Below are positions 8,297 through 17,004 of a stretch of DNA of 64,000 nucleotides, piece after piece (the first letter of the stretch is position 1; every line of letters starts with the position of its first letter). The stretch is taken from positions 1-64,000 of the forward strand of contig JAHBWC010000035.1 in NCBI GenBank assembly GCA_019637225.1, written 5' to 3'. The notes under the pieces were generated by a model. The model was not told the DNA's origin and did no database searches. It saw only the letters and a list, made by a program, of their open reading frames with translations. The stretch is from Labilithrix sp. GTDB lineage: Bacteria; Myxococcota_A; Polyangia; Polyangiales; Polyangiaceae. A program made the translations under genes and the position numbers.

Positions 8297-11200
8297 ATGA
8301 CGCAGGGCAAGACGCCCAAGAGCGGCGACGATGCGAAGAAGTCCGAGATCGGGACCGTCCTCGCGAATCGTTACGAGGTACTGCGGGAGCTCGGACGCGG
8401 GGGCATGGGTGTCGTGTACCTGTGCAAGGACATCGTCACGCACGAGCGCGTCGCGCTGAAGCGGCTCCGCCCGCCGGAAGAAGCGAAGGCCACGCGCGCG
8501 GAAGAGAGCTGGTGGTTTCAGCAGGAGGCGCGTGCGGTCGCCTCGCTCGAGCACCCGGCGATCGTGCGCGCGCGCGACTTCGGGACGCTGCACGACGGCT
8601 CGCCTTACCTCGTGATGGATGCGCTCCCCGGACGCAGCGTCCACGAGTGGATGCACACGACCACGATGCCGTGGTCGGTGATCTGGGCGCTCGTCGATCA
8701 GGTGCTCGCGGGGATGGCGCACGCGCACGCGCGGCACATCATCCACGGCGATCTCAAGCCGTCGAACGTGATGCTCGATCTCGCGGGCGCCGGCCGCGGC
8801 CCGCGCGCGTACGTCCTCGATCTGGGGCTCGCGTGGCTCCGCGAGTCGCGCCACGACTCGCGCCTCGACGGCGCGCCCGAGCCCGAGCTCGCAGTGCACG
8901 CCGGCGCCGGCACCGTCGGCTGGGTCGCGCCGGAGCAGATCCGCAAGCAGGCCACGCTCGTCGGCCCCGCGACCGATCTCTACGCGCTCGGCTGCATCAT
9001 GTACCGCGTGCTCACCGGCAAGGAGGTCTTCGAGGGCACCGCCCAGGAGGTCCTCCGCGCGCACAAGCGGACGCCGGTGCCCGCGCCCGTGCTCCCCGAG
9101 GGCGTCCCGCACCAGGTCGGGCTCTTCGTTCAGCGGCTGCTCGCGAAGAAGCCGTGGCACAGGTTCGAGCTCGCCGCCGATGCGCGTCGCGTCTGGGCGC
9201 AGTTCCGCCCGCGCCACGCGCCGACGCTCGAGGAGACCGTCGCGAGCGCGCCCGCGCCGCCGCCGGAGCCGTCGAGCTCGCCGGACATGGGCCGCGCCGT
9301 CGCGGCCGCGCGCTCGCTCGCGCCGGGGCTCCTGTCGCTCCGCCCGTCGCCGATGGTCGCGCGCGAGCCCGAGCGTCAGGAGCTCATCGACCTCGTGCTC
9401 TCCGTCTGCGCGGGGCAGCCGCCGCAGCACCGGATGGTCGCGCTGATCGGCGAAGCCGGCGTCGGCAAGAGCCGCCTCGCCGAGTGGGTCTGCGAGCAGG
9501 TGCACGAGCGCGGGCTCATGTGGCCGCTCCGCGCGCGCTACGGACGAACGCCGTCGCCGCTCGACGGCCTCACCGGCGCGGTGAACTCGTTCTACGGTCT
9601 GCAGGGCGCGGATCGCGAGACCGTCGAGCAGACGCTGCTCGATCGCTGGGAGGTCGACAAGGCCGACAGCGAGGAGCTCGCGTGGGTCGCCGCCGCCGCC
9701 GAGTGGCTCCGCCCGACGCCGCCGGGCACCGTGCCGCCCGTCGGCCCGACCGGCAAGCGCTTCGTCCTCGACACGCCCGAGCTCCGCTTCGCCGTCGCGC
9801 GGCGCATCCTCGAGCGCATCGGCAGCGACAGGCCGCTGATGATCTGGTTCGACGATCTGCACCTGACGAGCGCCAACACGTTCGAGACGCTCACGCGCCT
9901 CAAGCGCGACGCGACGAAGCTCAGGCTGCTCATCCTCGCGACGGCGCGCAGCGAGTCGCTCGAGACGGATCTCGACGCGGCCGTCCGGATGGAGGCCCTC
10001 CGCGCCGACTGGGGCGGGCGCGTCCTCGATCTGCCGCCGCTCGGGGTCGAAGAGACCGAGGTCCTCCTCCGCGCGACCCTGCCGCTGACGTCGAACGCGA
10101 TCACCGCGGCCGTCGCGCAGAGCCGCGGCAACCCGTTGTTCGCGCTGCAGCTGCTCCACGCGTGGGCGGGCGGCGGCTACCTCACGCTCGAGGGCGGCAA
10201 GTACCGCGTGCCGGACGAGGCGCTCCACGGGCGCGCGATCACGACGGCCGATCTGTGGGACGAGCGCCTCCGCGCGGTGCCGACCGATCTCCGCCTCGCA
10301 GCCTACGCGGCCGCCTCGCTCGGCGACGACGTCCGCGGCGTGGTGCTGAAGGCGCTCGTCGCCGCGCTCGGGATGGACCCGCGCGACGCGCTCGTCGCGC
10401 TCACGCGCGCGCAGATCCTCCTCGCGTCCGGCAACGATCAGTTCCGCTGGCCGCACGCCCTGCTCCAGGAGCACTTGCTCGGGCGCCTCCACGAGCGCAA
10501 CGACGCGCCGGCGATCTTCCGGCTCGCGGCGAACGCGCTGGCGAAGCACCCCGAGGTCGGCTCGCGCCGCATCATGAAGCACCGCGTGAGGAACCTCCTC
10601 CGCGCGGGCGACGACGACGTCGCGGCGAGCCTCATGTTCTCGTTCATCGAGGGCGCCTGGGCGCGCGGACGCGACACCGCGGCGACGCTGAAGGACCTCG
10701 CGCTCCTCGACGGGCGCGTCTCCGGCGCGGCGGCCGCCGAGTACGCCTACTGGCGGGCGGAGGCGCTCCGTCACATCGGCAAGCTCGAGGAAGCTCGCGA
10801 GCAAGCCGAGACCGCGCGGCGCGCGTTCGAGCACGCCGGCGACAGGACGCGCGAGGCGCACGCGCTCCGCCTCCTCGGCCACCTCGCGAGCGACACCGGC
10901 GCTCCCGCGCAGGGCCGCCTGCAGGTCGCGCTCGCGATCTCGCGCTTCGAGGAGCTGAAGGACGATCGCGGGCTCGCGGCCGCGCTCGTCGTGCTCGGCG
11001 AGATCGACTACCTCCTCGGCGAGCACGCCCGCGCGCGCGAGGTCCTCAGCGAGGCGAGCCAGCGGTGCGACGCCGTCGCCGACATGCTCGGCGGCGCGCA
11101 GTGCTTCATCCTCCTCGCGATGATCGAGACGGCCGTCGGCGGCTTCCGGCGCGCCCGTGACCTCCTCATCCACGCGCGTCAGTCGTTCGACGCCATCGGC

Positions 11201-11839
11201 TATCGCCTCGGCATCGCGCAGTGCGACATCGTCCTCGGCCACGCCGACCACCGCGCCGGCGAGATGGACACGGCGCGCGCGCGTGCGCTCTCGGCGCGCG
11301 CGGCGTTCCGCGAGCTGATGAACCCGCGCGGCGAGGCCGCTTGCGAGCGCTTGCTGGCGCTCATCGCGATCGACACAGACGACTTCGCCGCCGGCGGCGC
11401 GCACGCCTCGGTCGCCGCGAAGATCTTCGAGCGCCTGCAGGACCCGTGGGGCGACCTCGAGGCGCGGCTCCTCCTCGCGCAGGTCGCGCTCGCGCGCGGC
11501 GACGACGACGCGAAGGACCTCGTGCAGGACTGCGAGCGCATCGTCCTCGACGAGGCCGAGCCGCGCCAGCACCGCCACCTCACGCTCGCGTGGCTCGCGC
11601 AGATCGAGCGGCGCTGGCAGGACGCGGCCAACGAGATCGAGCGCGCCCGCGCGGCCTTCGGCGACAAGGCGCGCTGCGGCGACCACACCCCGCAGCTGCT
11701 CAAGCGTTTCGCGACGATGGAGTGGCAGGACGCGGCCGCGGGGAAGGTCGCGCACTGGCTCGACCTCGTCGAGAACGCGAACCCGGACGAGTCGGTCTCG
11801 TCGCGCTGGCCGACCTCGCCCCGCCTCGTCGATTCCTGA
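8297..11839 (+). CDS. Ser/Thr protein kinase with AAA-type ATPase and TPR domains
   Basis: A 1180-residue cytoplasmic protein. An N-terminal eukaryotic-type kinase domain (about 26-290) has the glycine loop GRGGMGVVY, VALKRL lysine, catalytic loop HGDLKPSNVM and metal motif DLGLA. The HRD arginine is Gly and DFG reads DLG, both tolerated in bacterial kinases. A STAND/AAA-type ATPase follows, with Walker A GEAGVGKSRL near residue 385 and a Walker B-like LMIWFDDLHL. The remaining 450 residues are TPR-like helices. Such multidomain kinases are a hallmark of myxobacteria and are thought to act as signal integrators. No target is apparent from the neighbours. Confidence 0.9.
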   Translation: MTQGKTPKSGDDAKKSEIGTVLANRYEVLRELGRGGMGVVYLCKDIVTHERVALKRLRPPEEAKATRAEESWWFQQEARAVASLEHPAIVRARDFGTLHDGSPYLVMDALPGRSVHEWMHTTTMPWSVIWALVDQVLAGMAHAHARHIIHGDLKPSNVMLDLAGAGRGPRAYVLDLGLAWLRESRHDSRLDGAPEPELAVHAGAGTVGWVAPEQIRKQATLVGPATDLYALGCIMYRVLTGKEVFEGTAQEVLRAHKRTPVPAPVLPEGVPHQVGLFVQRLLAKKPWHRFELAADARRVWAQFRPRHAPTLEETVASAPAPPPEPSSSPDMGRAVAAARSLAPGLLSLRPSPMVAREPERQELIDLVLSVCAGQPPQHRMVALIGEAGVGKSRLAEWVCEQVHERGLMWPLRARYGRTPSPLDGLTGAVNSFYGLQGADRETVEQTLLDRWEVDKADSEELAWVAAAAEWLRPTPPGTVPPVGPTGKRFVLDTPELRFAVARRILERIGSDRPLMIWFDDLHLTSANTFETLTRLKRDATKLRLLILATARSESLETDLDAAVRMEALRADWGGRVLDLPPLGVEETEVLLRATLPLTSNAITAAVAQSRGNPLFALQLLHAWAGGGYLTLEGGKYRVPDEALHGRAITTADLWDERLRAVPTDLRLAAYAAASLGDDVRGVVLKALVAALGMDPRDALVALTRAQILLASGNDQFRWPHALLQEHLLGRLHERNDAPAIFRLAANALAKHPEVGSRRIMKHRVRNLLRAGDDDVAASLMFSFIEGAWARGRDTAATLKDLALLDGRVSGAAAAEYAYWRAEALRHIGKLEEAREQAETARRAFEHAGDRTREAHALRLLGHLASDTGAPAQGRLQVALAISRFEELKDDRGLAAALVVLGEIDYLLGEHARAREVLSEASQRCDAVADMLGGAQCFILLAMIETAVGGFRRARDLLIHARQSFDAIGYRLGIAQCDIVLGHADHRAGEMDTARARALSARAAFRELMNPRGEAACERLLALIAIDTDDFAAGGAHASVAAKIFERLQDPWGDLEARLLLAQVALARGDDDAKDLVQDCERIVLDEAEPRQHRHLTLAWLAQIERRWQDAANEIERARAAFGDKARCGDHTPQLLKRFATMEWQDAAAGKVAHWLDLVENANPDESVSSRWPTSPRLVDS

Positions 11840-11982
11840 CCGCGCGGTCGTGCGCGCCTCGGGTCCGGGCGGCGGCGCCGTCGGAGCTGAGCCGCCGGTG
11901 GGTCGGGACCGCCGGCGGGGCGGGATCGGGCTCCCGCTAGAGCATCTCGCTCGCGCCGGCAAACGTGCTAGGGTCCGCCGCC

Positions 11983-12108
11983 ATGTCGACCCCCCAGGAT
12001 GCTCCGAAGCGCAGGAAGCAGAAGGCCCGCCGTTCCAAGCAGCTCGCCGAGTGGCGTGAGAAGAAGGTCATTGCCGAGCAGGCGACCGCGAAGAAGCCCG
12101 CCGGCTGA
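11983..12108 (+). CDS. 41-residue highly basic peptide
   Basis: A small gene encoding MSTPQDAPKRRKQKARRSKQ and then LAEWREKKVIAEQATAKKPAG. Fifteen of 41 residues are Lys or Arg, and the centre would form an amphipathic basic helix, suggesting nucleic-acid or ribosome contact. There is no Shine-Dalgarno sequence; instead TAGGGT (11969-11974) sits 8 nt before the ATG, consistent with a leaderless or nearly leaderless transcript. No family recognised. The case rests on composition and codon use, so it is moderate. Confidence 0.5.
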   Translation: MSTPQDAPKRRKQKARRSKQLAEWREKKVIAEQATAKKPAG

Positions 12109-12137
12109 CGCTGCCTTGAAGGGGCGGCGCGGTGGGC

Positions 12138-12166
12138 TTGGTCGTGCGATGAACCTGCCGTAGTCT
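12138..12166 (+). promoter_or_regulatory. Promoter of the LURP-like gene
   Basis: TTGGTC (12138-12143), 17-nt spacer, TAGTCT (12161-12166). The start codon is at 12176, so the predicted transcript has almost no leader. Confidence 0.55.
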
Positions 12167-12175
12167 CGGAGCGCG

Positions 12176-12655
12176 ATGGTCACCTACGAGATCACCCAGG
12201 CGTTTCTGAGCGTCGGCACGGTGTACCACGCCCGAAAGCCGCGCGAAGAAGCCGTGCTCTACACGGTGCGGGGCGTGCTCATGAGCGCGACCCCGAAGTT
12301 TCGTCTGGTCGAGGGTGACGACGGCAAGGAAGTCGGGACCCTCACCGGCAACTTCATCAAGACCAAGTACGACATCAACGACGAGTCGAAGACCGTCGGC
12401 TCGCTCGTCTTTCCCGCGGTCGCCTTCAAGAAGACCCTCACGCTGACCGTCGGAGACGAGGTCTACGAGGCGGACGGCGGCGTCTTCCGCGGCGTCTTCC
12501 AGTGCAAGAGGAAGGACGGCGAGGTGATGCTCGAGATCGCGAAGGAGCTCTCCATCCGCGACACGTTCTCGGTGAAGACGGACGAAGCGGTGCCCTACCA
12601 GGTCGGGCTGCTCGCGGCGGTGGCCATCCACTCGCGCTTCTACGAGATGGTCTGA
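12176..12655 (+). CDS. LURP-one/Tubby-like beta-barrel protein
   Basis: A 159-residue soluble protein matching the LURP-one-related (Tubby C-terminal/scramblase-like) fold: YEITQAFLSVGTVYHAR, then repeated short strands such as LYTVRGVLMSATPKFRLVEG, EVGTLTGNF and GDEVYEADGG, ending with IHSRFYEMV. In bacteria these proteins have no settled function; relatives bind phosphoinositides or act near membranes. The gene has its own promoter and no Shine-Dalgarno sequence. Its last eight codons and stop are part of a 44-bp unit duplicated exactly just downstream. Family call is good, role unknown. Confidence 0.75.
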   Translation: MVTYEITQAFLSVGTVYHARKPREEAVLYTVRGVLMSATPKFRLVEGDDGKEVGTLTGNFIKTKYDINDESKTVGSLVFPAVAFKKTLTLTVGDEVYEADGGVFRGVFQCKRKDGEVMLEIAKELSIRDTFSVKTDEAVPYQVGLLAAVAIHSRFYEMV

Positions 12656-12747
12656 GCGTCGTCCGCGGCGGCGGAGCGCGCTTCTACGAGATGGTCTGAG
12701 CGTCGTCCGCGGCGGCGGAGCGCGCTTCTGCGAGACGGTCGGAGCGC
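12633..12747. repeat. 44-bp tandem duplication over a gene 3' end
   Basis: Two identical 44-bp units (12633-12676, 12677-12720) and a degenerate third (from 12721). Unit 1 contains the final codons FYEMV and the stop of the LURP-like gene; unit 2 repeats them outside the gene. Confidence 0.95.
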
Positions 12748-12811
12748 TCAGCGGCGACGCGCGCGCTTCGCGAGCTGGCGCTCAGCGGCGACGAGCGCGC
12801 TTCGCGAACTT
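12744..12811. repeat. 34-bp tandem duplication over a gene 3' end
   Basis: Units at 12744-12777 and 12778-12811 differ at a few positions. On the minus strand the right unit encodes the C-terminus KFAKRARRR plus stop of the 12782-13528 gene; the left unit would encode QLAKRARRR plus stop. Confidence 0.9.
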
Positions 12812-13528
12812 GGGGGCCGGCGTCGGCCGCGCCGTCGCGGTGACCTTGCTCGGAGCCTTGCCGCGCGGCGTCGCGTCGAGCGTCTCGACGGGGACGACGC
12901 CTGCAGCCGGCGCCGTCTTGATCGACGCGGCGGCGTTCGCGGCGGCGGCGTGGCTCGATCCGGCGACGGCGGAGACGGCGGTCGCGGCGGTGGCGATCAC
13001 GCAGAAGGCGACGCACGCGCCGAGGGCGGCCTTCACGACCTTGCGGAAGCGCGCGCGGCGCTCGGCGACGCGCGGCTGCATCTTCTCGCCGAGGATCGGG
13101 TCGGTCGGCAGGACGATGCTCTCCCACGTGAGGCGGGCCGGGCCGAGCTCCGCGGCGCGGAGCAGGAGGTCCTGACGCGACGGCGCCGCGTCCTCGTGGG
13201 TCGCGTCGTCGGCGGACATCTGCATGTCGACGACGACGTCGACCGCGCCGCTCGGCGTCGCCGGCGCCACGCCGAACGCGGCCGGAGGCGGGAAGGGCGC
13301 GGGAACGGGAACGGCGAAGGGAGGCTCTGGGATCGTCGCCGCGACGCCGAACGGGTTGGCCGTCGGCGCGAAGGGGGCGAGGAAGGGATTGGAGTTTGCG
13401 CGCTGTCCCACGACCGTCTCAGCAGCAAGCTCCACGCCACGCGTCGCGGCGTTGCCGTGGAGGCAACAGACAGCGAGAAGCTGCGTGATCTCGAACGTGT
13501 GCGAGCTGCGACCAGGCGCCGTTCCCAC
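12782..13528 (-). CDS. Uncharacterised single-span membrane protein
   Basis: A 248-residue protein of unknown function. The first third is Pro/Ala-rich low-complexity (NPFLAPFAPTANPFG and similar). A conserved-looking cytoplasmic segment AELGPARLTWESIVLPTDP follows, then one transmembrane helix (KAALGACVAFCVIATAATAV, near residue 170) and an Ala/Thr/Pro/Lys tail ending KRARRR. The start is uncertain: GTG 13528 gives the full length, but no good ribosome site is seen, and a GTG giving MGQRANSNPF is possible. It converges on the LURP-like gene with tandem duplications between them. Confidence 0.6.
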   Translation of the reverse strand: MGTAPGRSSHTFEITQLLAVCCLHGNAATRGVELAAETVVGQRANSNPFLAPFAPTANPFGVAATIPEPPFAVPVPAPFPPPAAFGVAPATPSGAVDVVVDMQMSADDATHEDAAPSRQDLLLRAAELGPARLTWESIVLPTDPILGEKMQPRVAERRARFRKVVKAALGACVAFCVIATAATAVSAVAGSSHAAAANAAASIKTAPAAGVVPVETLDATPRGKAPSKVTATARPTPAPKFAKRARRR

Positions 13529-13680
13529 GCGAGGTGGATCCTCGCTTCGTCACGGTGGCGAACCACCCCCGCGGCGCGCGCCGAGGCCGCGGAGCTCGAC
13601 GCCGCCCGCGAAGGCATGCGCGTGAAACCCTTCGGCTTGCCGTCGGGCCGCGGAGCTCGGGCCGGTCCCTTCCGGGGCGG

Positions 13681-14856
13681 TCAGTTCTCGGCGTCGACCC
13701 AGGCCTTGATGCCGACGATGATCGAGTCGCTCTCGGCGAGGCTCTTCATCGGGTGCTGGGGGTTTCCCTTGCCCATCGGGTTCAGCAGGATCGTGCTCTG
13801 GGCCTTGTCCTGGCGGTTGATCCAGATCTTCGCCTGCGCGCACGCCGCGGCGGGATCGGTGGCGGCCGCGCGGAGGTCCATCGCCTGCACGGCCGGCGTG
13901 GGCGCCTCGTTCGCCGGCGGGGCCTTGCCGTGGCAGCCGATGCACGAGCCCTGACCGAGCGGCTCGCCGGCGTCCTGGTCGTCGTCGGGCAGGATGTCGA
14001 CGAGCTTGCCCATCGCCGGCAGCGCGCTCGACTTGAACAGCTCGAGCGCCGTGCATCCCGCGGACGTTCCCTGTCCGGGCGTCGACTCGATCTTGTTGAA
14101 CGCGACCTTGAGCCGTCCGGTCGGATCCCAGCGCAGCAGGATCATCTTGCCGGTGAACAGATCGACGCTCTCGCCCGCGGCGACCGTGAGCTCGCCCTTG
14201 AAGCCGTTCACCTCGGGATCGGCCTTCACCTTTCCGCTTCGCGGGAGGATGACGAAGAACGGCGAGTCGACCTTGACGTTCGCGTTGTCGGGCGCGACGA
14301 GCTTCAGGGCGTCGAGCGTGAGCGTTCCGTTCGTCTCCGTCGCGAGGAACGTGAGCCGCGCGTTCGTCAGGCCGGGCGCGACCGTGTCGAGCGGGATGCT
14401 GTTGAAGCCGCTCATGACGCTGAACGCGCCCGTGTTCGGGAGCGGAGGCCCTGGCACCTCCGCGGTGAGCCAGTCCGAGACGCGGCGATAGAGGTCGTTC
14501 GGCGCGTCCGCGAGCGCCGGTCCGGCGTGCCTGACCTGCGTGAGCAGGATGCTGTCGCCGACCTCCTTCGTCGCGGGCAAGACGCCCCGGTACTTCTTCA
14601 CCGTCACGTACGGATCGGGGCCGCCGAGCCACGCGGGCGCTTGCTGGAAGCTGCCGCGGACGTGGCACGTCCCGTTGGTCCCACCGCACGTCTTGATGAG
14701 ATCGTCCTCGAGGGCGCGGAAGAGCGGCTCGGGATCGGGAGCGTCGTCCGGACCCCGTCCGTTGCTCTCGTCGTTGTCGCCACAAGCGAAGACTCCGAGC
14801 GAGATCACCGCCGCCGCAAGGCTGCCGATGACCACGCGGCCGCGCGAAGACACCAT
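13681..14856 (-). CDS. Lipoprotein with one CxxCH c-type haem motif
   Basis: A 391-residue exported protein. The signal peptide ends in lipobox LGVFAC, so it should be lipid-anchored. A single canonical haem c site, SCIGCHG, lies near residue 310. An earlier Cys-rich motif (TCGGTNGTCH) resembles the N-terminal cysteine/histidine pair of myxobacterial cytochrome-like lipoproteins but is not CxxCH. The middle is beta-rich (LTFLATETNGTLTL and similar) and may be a carbohydrate-binding or CARDB-like domain. Probably an envelope electron carrier or haem-dependent sensor; partner unknown. The next gene upstream on the same strand starts 57 nt away and may be co-transcribed. Confidence 0.7.
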   Translation of the reverse strand: MVSSRGRVVIGSLAAAVISLGVFACGDNDESNGRGPDDAPDPEPLFRALEDDLIKTCGGTNGTCHVRGSFQQAPAWLGGPDPYVTVKKYRGVLPATKEVGDSILLTQVRHAGPALADAPNDLYRRVSDWLTAEVPGPPLPNTGAFSVMSGFNSIPLDTVAPGLTNARLTFLATETNGTLTLDALKLVAPDNANVKVDSPFFVILPRSGKVKADPEVNGFKGELTVAAGESVDLFTGKMILLRWDPTGRLKVAFNKIESTPGQGTSAGCTALELFKSSALPAMGKLVDILPDDDQDAGEPLGQGSCIGCHGKAPPANEAPTPAVQAMDLRAAATDPAAACAQAKIWINRQDKAQSTILLNPMGKGNPQHPMKSLAESDSIIVGIKAWVDAEN

Positions 14857-14913
14857 GACGGGATCGTGCCCGTCCGCGCCGTCACTTGCAAGTCTGCCGA
14901 GCGGGACGCCGGG

Positions 14914-15531
14914 TCAGCGCACCGACGTGTCGGTGGCGTTCGCCCGCGCCGCATGGGGGCCGCCCCCGCGTGTCGGGACGGAGTCGATCGACGTCGAGCG
15001 CGGTTGGGTGCGCGGGCCGCCGGCCTCTGGGGTCGACTCGAGCGCGAACGCGCCGGCGGTCGCCACGAGGACGAAGACGACGAGCCCGATCCAGGCTGCG
15101 CGCAGCATGTCGGCGCGGTCCCACTCGAAGAACGAGAAGAACGTGCGGACGCGGCGGCCGACGACGGCGGCGCGGGCGAGCGGGTCTTCCTCGCGGACGA
15201 GGGCGCCCGCGGCGTCGTGCTCGTGGACGGCGGTCGCGCTCCAGAGCTCGTTCATCTCGGCGCGCGAGGCCTTCATCCCGTAGCGCACGCGCGCCCAGGC
15301 GACGCGCAAGCGTGTCGCGAAGTCCGGGTTCGCCTCGACGATCGGCGGCGCGTAGGCGACGGGCGTGAGCATGCACTGCCCGGTGTCGTCGCTGACGAGC
15401 ACCCCGCTCGGCGGGACGATCTCGTCGAGGTCGGCGGCGACGACCGTGTCCGCGAACGCGAAGTCCTCTACCGGGGCGTCGCCGGCGACGTCGTCGGGCA
15501 CTCCGTCGTAGTAGGCGTGGACGTCTCGCAT
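14914..15531 (-). CDS. Uncharacterised protein with C-terminal membrane helix
   Basis: A 205-residue protein starting at ATG 15531 (MRDVHAYYDGVPDDVAGD); the open frame upstream of this is arginine-rich shadow sequence. It has an acidic N-terminal half and a helical middle (FATRLRVAWARVRYGMKASRAEMNELWSA-type), then one membrane helix (AWIGLVVFVLVATAGAFAL, near 155-175) and a short Pro/Thr/Arg tail. No family recognised. It lies 57 nt upstream of the haem-motif lipoprotein gene in the same direction, so the two may form an operon. Confidence 0.6.
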   Translation of the reverse strand: MRDVHAYYDGVPDDVAGDAPVEDFAFADTVVAADLDEIVPPSGVLVSDDTGQCMLTPVAYAPPIVEANPDFATRLRVAWARVRYGMKASRAEMNELWSATAVHEHDAAGALVREEDPLARAAVVGRRVRTFFSFFEWDRADMLRAAWIGLVVFVLVATAGAFALESTPEAGGPRTQPRSTSIDSVPTRGGGPHAARANATDTSVR

Positions 15532-15787
15532 CGCGGCTGTCGAGGGTGGAGCAAGCGACGAGCCATCGGCGCGAAGGCCGCGGACGCTCGCGCGCGTCCG
15601 GCATCTGCGCGTGTTTCGTGCGTGATCGCGACGCGGCACGGCGCTCGCAGCGCGGGATGATGGATATCCGGTTCCCCAGGTCGAGGGCCCACGGGGCGGT
15701 GGCAAGCTCCGTTCGTGTCGAAATTCGCGCGGATCTGTGAGGTTCGCGAGACGGGCTCCACGGCATGACGACTGCTAGCTCGAGGGT

Positions 15788-16861
15788 GTGCGTTGGCGTG
15801 AGACGCGGGACATCGCGGTCCGGGCCGTCGGGCTCGCGGCGACGCTCGTCGTCGCGGCCGGGTGCGCGGCCGCCTCCAGCGAGGCCCACGAGGGCCGCCC
15901 GGCGGCGCGCGCGGGCAGAGGGACCGTCGACACGGGCGACGGCGCGGCGAGCCGCGCGAAGACGGAGCGGAGCGTCGGCTTCGTCGCCGCGGCGCTCGGC
16001 GCGACGGCGGCCGAGGCCGCGCGCGGCGGCTGCACGCCGGACATGGTCTCGATCGAGGGGCGCTACTGCATCGATCGCTACGAGGCGAGCCTCCTCGAGG
16101 TCACGTCGAGCGGCGAGGAGTATCGCTTCTCGCCGTTCGCGACCGTCACGCAGCAGCACCACGTCCGCGCCGTCAGCGAGCCCAACGTCACCCCGCAGGG
16201 CTACATCAGCGCGACGCAGGCCGAGCGCGCGTGCAGCGCCTCGGGCAAGCGGCTCTGCAAGGCCGCGGAGTGGCAGCAGGCGTGTCGCGGGCCCGAGAAC
16301 AAGCGCTACGGCTACGCCGAGCAGCGCGAGGTCGGGCGCTGCAACGACAACGGCAAGAACCCCGTCGTGACGCTGTTCGGCTTCCGGTACGACGCGTCGA
16401 CGATGAACCAGCCCTCGCTCAATCAGCTCGAGGGCACGCTCGCGAAGACGGGCGAGCACGCGGGCTGCTCGAACGGCTACGGCGTCTACGACATGGTCGG
16501 CAACCTCCACGAGTGGGTCGACGATCCGAACGGCACCTTCTACGGCGGCTACTACCAGGACGTGTCGAGCGTCGGTCACGGCGACGGCTGCGGCTACCAG
16601 ACGACGGCGCACGAGGCGCGCTACCACGACTACTCGACCGGCTTCCGCTGCTGCGCCGACGTCCTCGGCGGCGAGCTCGCGGTGACGGCGTCGCCCGCGG
16701 CCGCGCCGCCGGCGCCGAACGGGAAGGCGAGCATGCGCTCGCCGACGGGCAAGGGCGGCAAGAGCAAGGGCGGCAAGGCCGGGCGCGGCAAGGGCCCCGG
16801 CAAGCCCGGCGCGGCCGGCGCGCCGCGCACGTCGCCAAAGCGCAGCGGCCCGCGCCGCTGA
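15788..16861 (+). CDS. SUMF1/formylglycine-generating-type lipoprotein
   Basis: A 357-residue exported protein. The signal sequence ends in lipobox VVAAGC (near residue 26). Residues about 80-290 carry the FGE-sulfatase/SUMF1 fold: MVSIEGRYCIDRYEAS, SGKRLCKAAEWQQACRG, GVYDMVGNLHEWVDD, and a final GFRCCAD. The domain is used by formylglycine-generating enzymes, PvdO and many non-catalytic sensor lipoproteins; the context (lipoprotein, no sulfatase nearby) favours the last. The final 65 residues are a Gly/Lys-rich tail (GKGGKSKGGKAGRGKG-like), likely unstructured and cell-wall or polyanion binding. The start is GTG 15788; a ribosome site is poor. Confidence 0.85.
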   Translation: MRWRETRDIAVRAVGLAATLVVAAGCAAASSEAHEGRPAARAGRGTVDTGDGAASRAKTERSVGFVAAALGATAAEAARGGCTPDMVSIEGRYCIDRYEASLLEVTSSGEEYRFSPFATVTQQHHVRAVSEPNVTPQGYISATQAERACSASGKRLCKAAEWQQACRGPENKRYGYAEQREVGRCNDNGKNPVVTLFGFRYDASTMNQPSLNQLEGTLAKTGEHAGCSNGYGVYDMVGNLHEWVDDPNGTFYGGYYQDVSSVGHGDGCGYQTTAHEARYHDYSTGFRCCADVLGGELAVTASPAAAPPAPNGKASMRSPTGKGGKSKGGKAGRGKGPGKPGAAGAPRTSPKRSGPRR

Positions 16862-16875
16862 GCGGCTCCGGCTGC

Positions 16876-16965
16876 GGCTTCGGCGAAGGCCGAAACGCAG
16901 TGAACCGGAGCGGACGGAGTCCGTGGAGGTGCACGAGGCTTCGGCGGAGGCCGAAACGCAGTGAA
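16876..16965. repeat. Pair of 29-bp hairpin repeats
   Basis: The 29-mer at 16876-16904 recurs at 16937-16965 with one loop difference. Each copy holds the hairpin TTCGGC-N4-GCCGAA followed by ACGCAGTGAA. A further CGGAC-GGA-GTCCG palindrome lies between. It could be a tandem terminator for the SUMF1 gene or a small REP-like element. Confidence 0.85.
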
Positions 16966-17004
16966 GTTGGCCGAGGGACGGGGGTGACACTTACGATCAC
17001 CCAC

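Noticed and set aside
8204-11962. A 1252-codon frame opposite the kinase-ATPase gene
   Set aside because: No recognisable domains; shadow of the kinase coding sequence.
13534-15660. A 708-codon plus-strand frame over the haem-motif lipoprotein region
   Set aside because: Arg-rich and motif-free; the minus strand has a lipoprotein signal and a CxxCH motif.
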